From Pseudomonas aegrilactucae (GTDB lineage Bacteria; Pseudomonadota; Gammaproteobacteria; Pseudomonadales; Pseudomonadaceae): a stretch of 64,000 nucleotides of DNA. The notes under the pieces are model-generated. The model saw only the letters and a list, made by a program, of their open reading frames with translations, was not told the origin of the DNA and searched no databases. The stretch is from positions 59,263-123,262 of the forward strand of contig NZ_JAHTBI010000047.1 in the NCBI RefSeq assembly GCF_019168305.1. Direction: 5' to 3'. Position 1 is the first letter of the stretch; every line of letters starts with the position of its first letter. Both the position numbers and the translations under genes were made by a program. Of this stretch, positions 52,878-61,621 are shown piece after piece.

Positions 52878-53930
52878 CTACGCCCGCGGCGGGCTCAGCG
52901 GCTCGCTGCGCGTCCAGTCCAGCAGCAGGCTGTAGGCCACGGCCAGCAACGTGGGCCCGATGAACAGGCCGATGAAGCCAAAGGCCAGCAACCCGCCAAA
53001 CACCCCCAGCAACACGATCACCAGCGGCAGGTTGCCGCCGCGGCTGATCAGGTACGGCTTGAGCACGTTGTCCACGCCACTGATGATGAACGTACCCCAG
53101 ATGCCCAGGAACACCGCCATGCCGTACTGCCCCTGCCAGGCCAGCCAGGCGGTGGCCGGCACCCAGGCCAGTGGCGGCCCCATCGGGATCAGGCTGAGCA
53201 TGAAGGTGACCAGGCCCAGCACCAGCGCCCCCGGCACCCCGGCGATCATGAAGCCGATCAGTGCCAGCAGGGCTTGCGCCGCTGCCGTGCCGATCACCCC
53301 GTTGACCACCCGCTGCACGGTACCGGCCACCAGGTCCAGGTAGTACTCGGCACGCTCGCCAATCAGCCGGTTCAGCAGGCGCAGCACGAAGGCCGACAGG
53401 CGCGGCCCGTCGCGGTAGAAGAAGAACACGAAGACCAGGCTCAAGGTAAGCTCCAGAACCCCGCCGCCGATCTGCGCACTGCGCGCCAGCAGCCAGTTGC
53501 CCACCTGCCCCAGGTGTGGCTTGATCGCGGCCAGCAAAGCCGCGCCCTGCTGGTCGAGGGTGTCCCAGAACCCCACCAGGCGTTCGCCCACCAGCGGTAC
53601 ACCGCTCAGCCAGGCCGGCGCATCGGGCAGGCCGTCGACCTGCACGTCACGGATGAATGCGGTGGCATCGCGAACATGGTCGGCCAGGTTGAACCCAAGC
53701 CAGACCAGCGGCAGCGCCACCAGCAACATCCACAACACGGTGAGGAGACTCGCCGCCAGGGTTTCGCGCCCGCCGAACAGCCGGGTCAGCAGGCGCATCA
53801 GCGGCCAGCTGGCATAGGCCAGGATCGCCCCCCAGAGCAAGGCCGAAATGAACGGCGCCATCACCCATAGGCCCGCACCCAGCAGGCCGAGAAGGAGTAT
53901 CTGTACCAGCAGGCGATCATTGTTGAGCAT
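52878..53930 (-). CDS. AI-2E/PerM-family membrane transporter
   Basis: A 350-residue membrane protein of the PerM/AI-2 exporter superfamily: two or three N-terminal helices (LLVQILLLGLLGAGLWVMAPFISALLWGAILAYASWPLM), a hydrophilic loop (about 85-150), and a C-terminal block of five helices with VGTVQRVV-like and ALLALIGFMIAGVPGALVLGLVTFMLSLIPMGPPLAWVPA. Substrates in this family range from signalling molecules to sodium/proton exchange. It is the last gene of a run that begins with the alpha/beta hydrolases. Confidence 0.87.
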   Translation of the reverse strand: MLNNDRLLVQILLLGLLGAGLWVMAPFISALLWGAILAYASWPLMRLLTRLFGGRETLAASLLTVLWMLLVALPLVWLGFNLADHVRDATAFIRDVQVDGLPDAPAWLSGVPLVGERLVGFWDTLDQQGAALLAAIKPHLGQVGNWLLARSAQIGGGVLELTLSLVFVFFFYRDGPRLSAFVLRLLNRLIGERAEYYLDLVAGTVQRVVNGVIGTAAAQALLALIGFMIAGVPGALVLGLVTFMLSLIPMGPPLAWVPATAWLAWQGQYGMAVFLGIWGTFIISGVDNVLKPYLISRGGNLPLVIVLLGVFGGLLAFGFIGLFIGPTLLAVAYSLLLDWTRSEPLSPPRA

Positions 53931-53941
53931 AGTGGCCCCGC

Positions 53942-54751
53942 TCAGCGGATCAGTTCGACATGCAGGCCGGCGGCCGGCTGCGACCCCACTTCAAGGCGCG
54001 CCTGGCGCACGCCGGCCTTGACCAGTTGCTCGCGCCAGGCTTCGGCCTGGGCGCCGGTCAGGCTCACGCGCAAGGTGCTGTTGAGGTTGAGGCTGCGCGA
54101 CAGCAGGTTGACCCACGCCGGCTGCGGTTCACCCTTGAGGTCGGCGTAGTCGAGCTTGCCGGTGCTGAGCAGCTCGCGCTGCACCGTGGCCGGTGTGGGC
54201 AGCACTTCACCCAGCGGTGCGTTGGCGACAAACTCTTCCACGTGCAGGTAGGCGCGCTTGTTACCCTTGGTGATGCTGTACAGCGCGACCAGGGTATCGC
54301 TGGCGGCGCCCGATCGGCGCAGCAGGATGAACGCCTGCTGGTTGTCGGCACCGGTCAGGTTGAACCGGCCTGCCAACTGTGCGGACCACAGGCTGCTTTC
54401 ACCGCAGTCCTGCGCCTGGCACCAGAACAGCGGGTAGCCACCGGCGGCCTGCAAGGCTTCGCGCGCCGCCGTGAAGGCTTCGTTGGCGTTGCGCTCGGCG
54501 GGCAGCTGGTAGGTGGCGTAGCTGACCTGGCCACGCCCCTCGACCTTGCCGTCCATGCGCACTACATTGCTGATCTTGCGCAGTGAGCCCAGCGGGTACA
54601 CCCGCTCCTGTTCCTGCTCCCGTTCCTGCTCCCGGGTCTCGCCCACTACCTTGGCATCCAGCGGTACCGGAAGCTGATCGGCCATCAGTGGGGTGCTGGC
54701 GAGCACGGCAAGCCCGACAAGGCCTGTACGAATCAGACGCGAAATACTCAT
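53942..54751 (-). CDS. DUF4892 domain protein, exported
   Basis: A 269-residue protein with a signal peptide (MSISRLIRTGLVGLAVLASTPLMA). The mature part has RVYPLGSLRKISNVVRMDGKVEGRGQVSYATYQL, LFWCQAQDCGESSLW (two Cys) and a C-terminal domain of OmpA-like appearance (NLNSTLRVSLTGAQAEAWREQLVKAGV). Near residues 38-48 lies an acidic TREQEREQEQER segment encoded by an imperfect 12-base tandem repeat. Its ATG overlaps the stop of a 22-codon ORF (ATGA), so it may be translated by coupling. The function is unknown. Confidence 0.8.
   Translation of the reverse strand: MSISRLIRTGLVGLAVLASTPLMADQLPVPLDAKVVGETREQEREQEQERVYPLGSLRKISNVVRMDGKVEGRGQVSYATYQLPAERNANEAFTAAREALQAAGGYPLFWCQAQDCGESSLWSAQLAGRFNLTGADNQQAFILLRRSGAASDTLVALYSITKGNKRAYLHVEEFVANAPLGEVLPTPATVQRELLSTGKLDYADLKGEPQPAWVNLLSRSLNLNSTLRVSLTGAQAEAWREQLVKAGVRQARLEVGSQPAAGLHVELIR
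54605..54640 (-). repeat. Imperfect 12-base tandem repeat inside the DUF4892 gene
   Basis: Units at 54605-54616, 54617-54628 and 54629-54640 read CTCCTGTTCCTG, CTCCCGTTCCTG and CTCCCGGGTCTC on the plus strand; the first two differ by one base and the third is degenerate. The unit length is four codons, so gain or loss keeps the reading frame. Confidence 0.7.
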
Positions 54752-54816
54752 TGGCGAGCCATGGCACGGACGGCCTCGATGGCAATAATTGGTGCAACGG
54801 TGTCGCGCTTGATCAT
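54748..54816 (-). CDS. 22-codon ORF coupled to the DUF4892 gene
   Basis: ATG at 54816 with GGGAGA six to seven bases upstream, a strong site, opens a 22-residue reading frame beginning MIKRDTVAPIIAIEAVRAM and ending in TGA that overlaps the ATG of the DUF4892 gene. It may encode a small protein or a leader whose translation drives the next gene. It has no hydrophobic span and no run of one amino acid that would suggest attenuation. I do not know a relative. Confidence 0.5.
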   Translation of the reverse strand: MIKRDTVAPIIAIEAVRAMARQ

Positions 54817-54866
54817 GGTTGTCTCCCTGTTCAACCCGCCAAGCCTCGACAGTTGCCCGCCGCAAG

Positions 54867-55718
54867 TCAAGGAATGGCAAAGAAGCGATTGAAACAGTCT
54901 GCAACAAGGCGTGCGCCGGCCTCGTCGTTCAAGTGCAGGTGATGCCCGCCCGGCAGCTGTTCCAGGTTGAAGGGTAGCTGTTCGAGCAACGCCGTGTTGC
55001 GCGCCAGCATGCCGTCGCTGGCGACCACCAGTTGGGTCGGGCAGGCAAGCCGCTGCACGAAGGTCAGGGCCTGCGCTTCGCTCATGCGCAGTGGCGAGGG
55101 CAAGGTCAGGCGGCTGTCGCTGCGCCAGGTGTAGCCACCGGGTACCGGCATCAGGCCGCGCTGGGCGAGCAGCTCGGCCGCTTCGCGGGTGACCGCCACC
55201 ATGCCCTGCATGCGCGCCTGCACCGCCTGTTCCAGGGTCGGGTACACCGTCTTGCCCCGGCTGCCCTGGCGCAGCTGCGCCTGCAAGGCCATGCCCATGC
55301 GTTCGGCGGTGTCCTGCGGGCCGGCGCCGGGCGGGATCACCCCGTCGATCAGCGCCAGGCGGCTGACGCGTTCGGGCAAGGCGCCAGCCAGTACCACCGC
55401 GATGATCGCCCCCAGCGAGTGCCCGAGCAGGGCAAAGCGCTGCCAGCCCAGCTGTTCGGCCACCCGTAGCACGTCGTAGGCGTAATCCCACAGCGCGTAG
55501 CTGGCGCCCGCGGGGCGGTGTTCTGAATAGCCATGCCCGGCCAGGTCCAGCGCTACCACACGCAATCCGCGCAACCGGGGCGCCAACCGGGCGAAGGTAT
55601 TGGCGTTGTCCAGCCAGCCGTGCAAGGCGATGACCGGCTGCCCATCGGCAGGGCCGAACAGGTGCGCGGCCAGTTCGATGTGGCCCAGGTCCAGACGTAC
55701 TTCCTCTACCCCCGTCAT
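54867..55718 (-). CDS. Alpha/beta hydrolase
   Basis: A 283-residue serine hydrolase: oxyanion region VIALHGWLDNANTFARLAPRLRG, nucleophile elbow GHSLGA, an Asp in VVASDGMLARN and the His in PGGHHLHLND near the C-terminus. The fold fits esterase or epoxide-hydrolase-like enzymes of the MhpC/RutD type, but the substrate is unknown. Start codon ATG at 55718 or GTG at 55721; the first overlaps the upstream hydrolase stop by one base (TGATG). Confidence 0.88.
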   Translation of the reverse strand: MTGVEEVRLDLGHIELAAHLFGPADGQPVIALHGWLDNANTFARLAPRLRGLRVVALDLAGHGYSEHRPAGASYALWDYAYDVLRVAEQLGWQRFALLGHSLGAIIAVVLAGALPERVSRLALIDGVIPPGAGPQDTAERMGMALQAQLRQGSRGKTVYPTLEQAVQARMQGMVAVTREAAELLAQRGLMPVPGGYTWRSDSRLTLPSPLRMSEAQALTFVQRLACPTQLVVASDGMLARNTALLEQLPFNLEQLPGGHHLHLNDEAGARLVADCFNRFFAIP

Positions 55719-56509
55719 CACGCGCCCTCCTGCCAGCGATCAAACAGCCCCTTGAGCAGACTGGCCGTGTCATGCGGGCGCTCCAGCGGAAACATGTGCC
55801 CACCGGGCAGGCGGTGAAATTCGCCCTGGGCCATGTTGCGCACGGCCCGCGCATGGTGCCGGCGTACCACCTTGCTACGGGTGCCACCCACCATCGCCAG
55901 CGGCAGCGCCAGTTGCCGGCTGTGGCCTGGGCTGATGTGCGGCAGGCTGCGGTAGATGCTGATCTCGGTGGCCGGGTCGAAGCGCAGCCGCAACTGCTCG
56001 CCATCGGCGTGCAGGCCATGCTCCAGGTAGGCCTCGAAACACTCGGGATCGAAGTGGCGAAACAGGGCTTTGCCGGTGAAGTAGGCACGCGCACTGTCAC
56101 GGTCGGCGAAGGCCTCACGGCGCCCCAGCGTGCGCCCGGCCGGGGTGATGCGGTCGATGAACCCCAGCCGCTTGGCCAGCCGGATCAACCACTCGTCGGT
56201 ACGGGTCAGCACCGGCGAGTCGAGCATCACCACGCCCCGGTAGTACTGTGGGCAGCGCAGCGCGGCATGCAGGTGCAGCACGCCGCCCAGCGAGTGCCCT
56301 ACCCCCCATACTGGCGCGGGCTGCTGCTGGAGGTGATGGAGCAGCTCGTCCACCAGGTTCTGCCAGTTGTCATTCACCGGGAAACGCGGATCGTGCGCAT
56401 GCAGCGGCAGGTGGCTGACCTGGTAGTCGGGCGCCAGCGCGGCGAACAGCTTGCCGTAAGTGCCAGAGGGGAAGCCGTTGGCGTGGGCGAAAAAGATCTG
56501 CTGGGTCAT
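55718..56509 (-). CDS. Alpha/beta hydrolase, second copy
   Basis: A 263-residue hydrolase: IFFAHANGFPSGTYGKLFAALAPDYQVSHLPLHAHDPRF, nucleophile elbow GVGHSLGGVLHLH, and LPGGHMFPLERP near the end (catalytic His). The N-terminal HANGFP motif differs from its neighbour and suggests a distinct subfamily. The ATG at 56509 (MTQQIFFAHANG) is preferred to longer starts. Two unlike hydrolases with overlapping stop and start codons suggest a joint pathway or a substrate-chain step. Confidence 0.87.
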   Translation of the reverse strand: MTQQIFFAHANGFPSGTYGKLFAALAPDYQVSHLPLHAHDPRFPVNDNWQNLVDELLHHLQQQPAPVWGVGHSLGGVLHLHAALRCPQYYRGVVMLDSPVLTRTDEWLIRLAKRLGFIDRITPAGRTLGRREAFADRDSARAYFTGKALFRHFDPECFEAYLEHGLHADGEQLRLRFDPATEISIYRSLPHISPGHSRQLALPLAMVGGTRSKVVRRHHARAVRNMAQGEFHRLPGGHMFPLERPHDTASLLKGLFDRWQEGA

Positions 56510-56601
56510 GGTCGCCGGTCCGCGAAGGGGAATGGCGCCATTGTGGGTGCCGTCGCAACATGCGGCAACATCCGTACAGGCCATGGAGCACGACGATCAG
56601 G

Positions 56602-56949
56602 TCAATACACGTCGAAACTGGATATGGATCGGTGCAGGCAGGCTTGCAGGTACAGCACCTGATACTCCATCGCTTCTCGCGCCTTGCACCTCTGCTCGGG
56701 GGTGAGGTCCGCCCTTCGCAGCGCCAGGCAGGTGCTCTGCAGCTTGTGCCCCATATCCCTACAGGCTTCGCGAAACTGCTTGAGCTCACGCAACCCTTCA
56801 AGGCGCCGCATCAGCTCATCGAGCTTGGCCTCGGCGCTGTCCTTCAGTACATGGTACTCGGCAAAATCGAGTGCCTGTGCGCGTTCGACCTGCCGCACAA
56901 CGTCGTAGAAATACGCCGAGCCTGCCATCTCAATGTTCCGTTTGCTCAT
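56602..56949 (-). CDS. Conserved hypothetical helical protein
   Basis: A 115-residue soluble protein that looks all-helical and coiled-coil prone: YFYDVVRQVERAQALDFAEYHVLKDSAEAKLDELMRRLEGLRELKQFREACRDMGHKLQSTCLALRRADLTPEQRCKAREAMEYQVLYLQACL. The ATG at 56949 follows AAGGAG with seven-base spacing. I find no family for it. Its end is 92 bases from the alpha/beta hydrolase start on the same strand. Confidence 0.7.
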   Translation of the reverse strand: MSKRNIEMAGSAYFYDVVRQVERAQALDFAEYHVLKDSAEAKLDELMRRLEGLRELKQFREACRDMGHKLQSTCLALRRADLTPEQRCKAREAMEYQVLYLQACLHRSISSFDVY

Positions 56950-57028
56950 CACCCGCTCCTTTCACACCGCGTGCAGTGCCTGGTGGGACGCTAACAAGAT
57001 GGGCAATACGCAACAACTGACATAACTA

Positions 57029-57472
57029 TCAGGTACCCGGCGGGGTCTCACCCAGCGCAATCACAGCGATGGTCAGCCGTGAAATGCAGCTGGCCTTGCC
57101 CTCATCGGTGCTCAGGCGGATATCCCAGACGTGGGTGCTGCGGCCGATATGCACCGGCCGCGCGGTGGCCGTGACCCGCCCGCTGCTTACCCCGCGCAGG
57201 TGGTTGGCGTTGATCTCCAGCCCGACGCAGTAGTAACGGCTGGTATCGATGCACAGGTAGCTGGCCATGGAGCCGACGCTTTCGGCCAGTACCACCGAGG
57301 CGCCACCATGCAGCAGGCCGAACGGCTGATGGGTCCGATGGTCGACGACCATGCTGGCGCTCAGGGAATCTTCGGTAAAGGATTCGAAACGGATGTCCAG
57401 CAACTCGCCAATGGTGTTGTGCTGCCGAGCGTTGAGCTGGTCGATATCGGGCTGGGTTTTCCAGAGACTCAT
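57029..57472 (-). CDS. Hot-dog acyl-CoA thioesterase (MenI/YdiI type)
   Basis: A 147-residue single hot-dog protein of the PaaI/YdiI group: HNTIGELLDIRFESFTEDSLSASMVVDHRTHQPFGLLHGGASVVLAESVGSMASYLCID, with the HGG and Glu catalytic motif. Relatives hydrolyse 1,4-dihydroxy-2-naphthoyl-CoA or benzoyl-type thioesters; pseudomonads lack menaquinone, so the true substrate differs. It is the first gene read here before sixA-type genes on the minus strand. Confidence 0.88.
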   Translation of the reverse strand: MSLWKTQPDIDQLNARQHNTIGELLDIRFESFTEDSLSASMVVDHRTHQPFGLLHGGASVVLAESVGSMASYLCIDTSRYYCVGLEINANHLRGVSSGRVTATARPVHIGRSTHVWDIRLSTDEGKASCISRLTIAVIALGETPPGT

Positions 57473-57497
57473 GGGTCAGTCCTTGTCGGTTGGGCGA

Positions 57498-57953
57498 TCA
57501 GGGGTGAGTGAGGCTGCGCAAGGTCATCAGGCCAGCCAGCGGGTGCTCGCCGTCAAGCTGCGCGAGGCTGGCGGTGCTCATCGGTGCCGGTTGCCGGCGG
57601 TGGCCGTGCTCGAGCAGGCTGACCAGGGCGCCCACCAGCGGTTGATGGCTTACCAGCAGGATCTCCTCGACGCCCAACAGGTCCAGTTCGGCGATGACCT
57701 GCTGCGGGTCACTTTCGGGGGCCAGCCACGGCACGGTCTGCACCGGCTTGTCAAAACCCAGCGCCTCGTGGACCAGCGCAGCGGTCTGCTGCGCACGCAC
57801 ATAGGGGCTGGCCAGGATCACCTGGGGTGCCTTGCCGAGCAGGTGCGCAGCGCTGCGCAGCACCTGCTCGCGGCCGTGGGCGGTCAGGCGGCGCTCGGCG
57901 TCACTGTTGGCGTGCGGCTCGGCTTCACCGTGGCGCAGCACCCACAGCTTCAC
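57498..57953 (-). CDS. sixA: Phosphohistidine phosphatase SixA
   Basis: SixA removes phosphate from histidines of phosphotransfer proteins such as the HPt domain of sensor kinases. The 151-residue protein has the RHG motif at the start (LWVLRHGEAEPHANSDAERRLTAHG) and the second catalytic His in LLVSHQPLVGALVSLL. It overlaps the DUF4389 gene by four bases. Its proximity to a hybrid-type sensor kinase at 62.5 kb is suggestive but there is no operon link. Confidence 0.92.
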   Translation of the reverse strand: MKLWVLRHGEAEPHANSDAERRLTAHGREQVLRSAAHLLGKAPQVILASPYVRAQQTAALVHEALGFDKPVQTVPWLAPESDPQQVIAELDLLGVEEILLVSHQPLVGALVSLLEHGHRRQPAPMSTASLAQLDGEHPLAGLMTLRSLTHP

Positions 57954-58297
57954 AGCTTGGGCTCTTCGTCACGCACCGGGTGCGGTGCAGGCGGTACGCT
58001 GTGGGCGGTTTCGCCTTCGGGCGCACGCGGCGCCGGCCAGTCGGCGAACGGCCAGGGCTTCTGGTCACTGTGAAAGCTGGCGAAGCGACCGATCTGCGCC
58101 AGGAACTGGCTCAGGCTGTCGCCAACGTTCATCAGGCTGGCGCTCGGCGCGCCATAGATCAGCCGGTACACCAGCTGCACCACCACCAGGCCCGCCAGCA
58201 GCAGTTCGGCCAGTTGCCAGACCAGTACAAACACCAGCATCCACAGCACCCGCAGGATGATCGACTCGCGCTGTGCCTGTTTCGGGGATTCGTTCAT
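57950..58297 (-). CDS. DUF4389 membrane protein
   Basis: A 115-residue inner-membrane protein with one or two helices (ILRVLWMLVFVLVWQLAELLLAGLVVVQLVYRLIYG), the DUF4389 region SLSQFLAQIGRFASFHSDQKPWPFADWP, and a proline-rich tail. It lies between gpsA and sixA in an apparent operon. The function is unknown. Confidence 0.85.
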   Translation of the reverse strand: MNESPKQAQRESIILRVLWMLVFVLVWQLAELLLAGLVVVQLVYRLIYGAPSASLMNVGDSLSQFLAQIGRFASFHSDQKPWPFADWPAPRAPEGETAHSVPPAPHPVRDEEPKL

Positions 58298-58312
58298 GCC
58301 TTGCTCCTGTGT

Positions 58313-59338
58313 TCAGTTGAAACCACGGGTGGAAATGAAATCGACGTCGGTTTTCGGCTCGCCACGCATCAGCAGCTCGATCACCTGGTTCAACGTTCGG
58401 CCTTCGAACAGGATCGCATGCAGGCCGGCCACCAGCGGCATATAGACCTGTACTTCCTGGGCCTTGGCCTTGAGCACCTTGAGGGTGTTGACGCCTTCGG
58501 CCACCTCGCCGAGGCGATTGACCGCCTCGTCCAGGCTCAGGCCCTGGCCCAGGGCGTGACCGACCTGGTAGTTGCGGCTCTTGGGCGACGAGCAGGTGAC
58601 GATCAGGTCGCCAACCCCGGCCAGGCCCAGGAAGGTCATCGGGTTGGCACCCTGGCTCACCGCAAAGCGGGTCATCTCGGCCAGCGCGCGGGTAATCAGC
58701 ATGCTCTTGGTGTTTTCGCCCATGCCCAGCGCCACCGCCATGCCGGCAATGATCGCGTAGACGTTTTTCAGTGCACCACCCAGTTCCACGCCGAAGCGGT
58801 CGTTGCTGGCGTACACGCGAAAGGTGCGCCCATGCAGCACGTCCTGCACGCGCTGGCACAACTGCTCGTCTTCGCTGGCGACCACCGTGGCGGTCAGCGC
58901 GTGTTCGGCCACCTCACGCGCCAGGTTCGGCCCCGACAGCACGCCAATACGCGCCTGCGGGGCGATTTCCTCGAGGATCTGGCTCATCAGCTTGAAGCTC
59001 TGCGCCTCGATGCCCTTGGTCAGGCTCACCAGCAGCTTGCCGCCCAGCAACTGGGCATGCGGCGCCAGCACGCTGCGCAGGGCGCTGGAGGGCAAAGCGA
59101 CGAAAATCAGCTCGCAGGCCTGCAGGGTCGCGAGCAGGTCGTTGACCGGCTCGACCCCGGCGTGGATTTTCACGCCTTTGAGGTAGCGCGGGTTTTCACG
59201 GTTGTTGCGCATGGCCTCGGCCTGTTCGGGGTCGCGCATCCACTGCCGCACCCCAACGCCATTTTCGGCCAGCAGGTTCGCCACGGCGGTACCGAAGCTC
59301 CCTCCCCCCAGAACTGCAACAGGCTGCTGCTCAGTCAT
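58313..59338 (-). CDS. gpsA: Glycerol-3-phosphate dehydrogenase [NAD(P)+]
   Basis: GpsA reduces dihydroxyacetone phosphate to sn-glycerol 3-phosphate, the backbone for phospholipids. The 341-residue protein starts [27 protein letters not shown] (Rossmann GxGxxG) and has [76 protein letters not shown] and the C-terminal VAEGV motif. The ATG at 59338 fits the family; 37 codons upstream are open but unsupported. It is the promoter-proximal gene of a gpsA-DUF4389-sixA-thioesterase run. Confidence 0.95.
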   Translation of the reverse strand: MTEQQPVAVLGGGSFGTAVANLLAENGVGVRQWMRDPEQAEAMRNNRENPRYLKGVKIHAGVEPVNDLLATLQACELIFVALPSSALRSVLAPHAQLLGGKLLVSLTKGIEAQSFKLMSQILEEIAPQARIGVLSGPNLAREVAEHALTATVVASEDEQLCQRVQDVLHGRTFRVYASNDRFGVELGGALKNVYAIIAGMAVALGMGENTKSMLITRALAEMTRFAVSQGANPMTFLGLAGVGDLIVTCSSPKSRNYQVGHALGQGLSLDEAVNRLGEVAEGVNTLKVLKAKAQEVQVYMPLVAGLHAILFEGRTLNQVIELLMRGEPKTDVDFISTRGFN

Positions 59339-59509
59339 ATCCAATCCGTTAAAACCCATAAAAGTGGCGACGCCAGCATTATACGGAGGCTTGGGGCCAC
59401 GACCAGCGCCAGATGTGCGATTCGACCGCAGCGATAGCGGTTCGATCACTGGAAAATGCCGGCTACTCGGTTAACATGCGCGGCTACTACCTGTTATCAA
59501 GGCCGTGCC

Positions 59510-61621
59510 GTGCTCCCTGGCCCTCCTGTTTCGCGCCCGCTGCTCCTGCTGACTGCCCTGCTGGGCGGCCAGGCGGTGGCGCACGATCTGTTCGTCGACA
59601 GCCAGGCGCTGCCGCAGATTCTCACCGCCACCCGGCTCAAGCAATCACCGGCAGCGGTACCGGGCAGCATGAGCGTGCTCGACAGCGAACTGATCCGCGC
59701 CAGCGGCGCCCGCGACATCCCGGAGTTGCTGCGTCTGGTACCGGGCATGATGATCGGCTACGGCGCCGGCAACCAGCCGAGCGTCAACTACCACGGCAGC
59801 AACGGCAACGATGCACGGCGCATGCAGGTTCTGATCGACGGCCGCTCGGTGTACCGCGCAGGCCTGGCCACGGTGGACTGGAGCGACATCCCGCTGGCAC
59901 TGGAAGATATCGAGCGCATCGAAGTATTCCGCGGCCCCAATACGGTCAGCTACGGGGCCAACGCCCTGATGGCAGTGGTCAACATCCTCACCCGCAGCCC
60001 GGCCGACAGCCACGGCACCCGGCTCAAGGTGACCCGTGGACAGCGCGGCATCGATGACTGGTACGCCAGCCAGGGCATGGGGTGGGACGGTGGCGACCTG
60101 CGCCTGTCGCTGTCGGGCATGCAGGACGACGGCTTCGACGAAGATGCGCGCGCCCAGGATTACCGTGACAGCCGCCGCCTGACACGCCTGAGCCTGAGCG
60201 TCAGCCACGCCCTGGCAGTCGACCAGAGCCTGGACTGGCAGTTTTCCGCCAAGGAGGGCAGCGACCAGCGTCCTTACACCTACAAGCCGGTGTTCTACGG
60301 TGTGACCGGTGCCGGCAACAATGCCGACGTGAATGCCAAGGACTATGCAGGCTCGGTGCGCTGGAACCTCGATCTCGACCCACAGCACAGCCTCTATGTG
60401 CAGGCCTCGGCACTGCACTGGGACCGTCAGCAGGTGTGGCGCGCCTGCGATGCGGCGATCTCGTTCAGCCCGCAGTTGACCCAGCTGTGGCGGCTCAACC
60501 CCGACTTCACCGAGCGTCTGGCGCGCAACATCACCGCGCCGATTCCGCCGGGCAGCGCCCGGGAGCAGGCGCTGGCCACCCAGGTCAAGCAGCAGTGGCA
60601 GAACGGCGGCGCCAACCAGGTGTGCGGCGACATAGACCAGAGCACCCGTGAAACACGCGTGGACCTCGAAGTGCAGGACACCCTGAGCCTGTCGGACAGC
60701 CTGCGCCTGGTCAGCGGGATCAACTACCGCTACGACCGCGCCGATTCGCAGACCTATTTCAATGGCAGCGTGGACGACAGCACCTGGCGCCTGTTCGGCC
60801 AGCTCGAATGGCAGGCCGACGAGCACTGGATCGTCCAGGGCGGCGCCATGTTCGAAGACGCCCGCCTGTCGGGCAGTTCGCTGACTCCGCGCGTGGCGCT
60901 CAACTACCTGATCACCCCGCGCCATGGCCTGCGCGCAGTGTATTCGGAGGCGGTGCGCTCGCCCGACATGTTCGAGAACAACGTCAACTGGAGCTACCGT
61001 GTCGACAACCTCAGCCCTGGCGCGTTCGGCCGGCGCAGCGGTGAATACTTCGTCAAGACCCGTGGCCCCGGCAACCTCGACCAGGAGCGCATGCGCTCGC
61101 GCGAGCTGGGCTATAACGGCTACTTCAGCGAGGCTGGGCTGAGCGTCGACCTCAAGCTGTTCCATGACGAAATCACCGGCATGGTCAGTGAACCGCTGCG
61201 CAACAACCAGTACATCGCCAGCAACGCCAACAAGGCCCGCTTCACCGGCAGCGAAGCGCAACTGGACTGGCGCCTGGGTGCCACCGACCGCCTGCGCCTG
61301 ACCTACGCGTATGTCGATGCCTGGGCCAGCAACCCCGACGACCACGCCATGAGCGCACGCAACAGTGGCTCGGCCGGCTGGTTGCGCGAGTGGGGCCAGG
61401 GCTGGTCCAGTGCCCTGTTCTACTATGGCGACGACGCGCTCAACCAATACCGTTTCGAACGCCTCGACCTGCGCGTGGCCAAGCGCATCCCTGTGCAGCG
61501 TGCCAGCCTGGAGCTGGCCGGCATGCTGCAGCAGCGCCTGGACGACGAGCCCACCAGTGCCATGCAGAACCGCTATGACAGCCGCCATGTGCTGTATTTC
61601 AGCGCGGAACTGGCGTTCTGA
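59510..61621 (+). CDS. TonB-dependent outer-membrane receptor
   Basis: A 703-residue receptor: signal peptide ending in AVA, an N-terminal plug with LTATRLKQSPAAVPGSMSVLDSELIRASGARDIPELLRLVPGM, RRMQVLIDGRSVYRAG, IERIEVFRGPNTVSYGANALMAVVNILTRSP, then a 22-strand-type barrel ending in the aromatic F of AELAF. The signature of ferric-siderophore signalling extension domains is absent. The start is taken as GTG at 59510, since upstream codons lack a signal sequence. It is coupled to the periplasmic binding gene (TGATG) and then to the kinase gene. Confidence 0.9.
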   Translation: MLPGPPVSRPLLLLTALLGGQAVAHDLFVDSQALPQILTATRLKQSPAAVPGSMSVLDSELIRASGARDIPELLRLVPGMMIGYGAGNQPSVNYHGSNGNDARRMQVLIDGRSVYRAGLATVDWSDIPLALEDIERIEVFRGPNTVSYGANALMAVVNILTRSPADSHGTRLKVTRGQRGIDDWYASQGMGWDGGDLRLSLSGMQDDGFDEDARAQDYRDSRRLTRLSLSVSHALAVDQSLDWQFSAKEGSDQRPYTYKPVFYGVTGAGNNADVNAKDYAGSVRWNLDLDPQHSLYVQASALHWDRQQVWRACDAAISFSPQLTQLWRLNPDFTERLARNITAPIPPGSAREQALATQVKQQWQNGGANQVCGDIDQSTRETRVDLEVQDTLSLSDSLRLVSGINYRYDRADSQTYFNGSVDDSTWRLFGQLEWQADEHWIVQGGAMFEDARLSGSSLTPRVALNYLITPRHGLRAVYSEAVRSPDMFENNVNWSYRVDNLSPGAFGRRSGEYFVKTRGPGNLDQERMRSRELGYNGYFSEAGLSVDLKLFHDEITGMVSEPLRNNQYIASNANKARFTGSEAQLDWRLGATDRLRLTYAYVDAWASNPDDHAMSARNSGSAGWLREWGQGWSSALFYYGDDALNQYRFERLDLRVAKRIPVQRASLELAGMLQQRLDDEPTSAMQNRYDSRHVLYFSAELAF

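Noticed and set aside
54748..56118. A 456-codon open frame spanning both alpha/beta hydrolase genes
   Set aside because: It is an out-of-frame read-through of the two hydrolases with low-complexity Arg/Pro/Ala content. Only its last 22 codons have their own ribosome binding site and were kept as a separate candidate.
59423..59449. An imperfect palindrome before the TonB receptor, considered as a Fur or other operator
   Set aside because: The arms GATTCGACCGC and GCGGTTCGATC do not pair cleanly and do not resemble the AT-rich Fur consensus.
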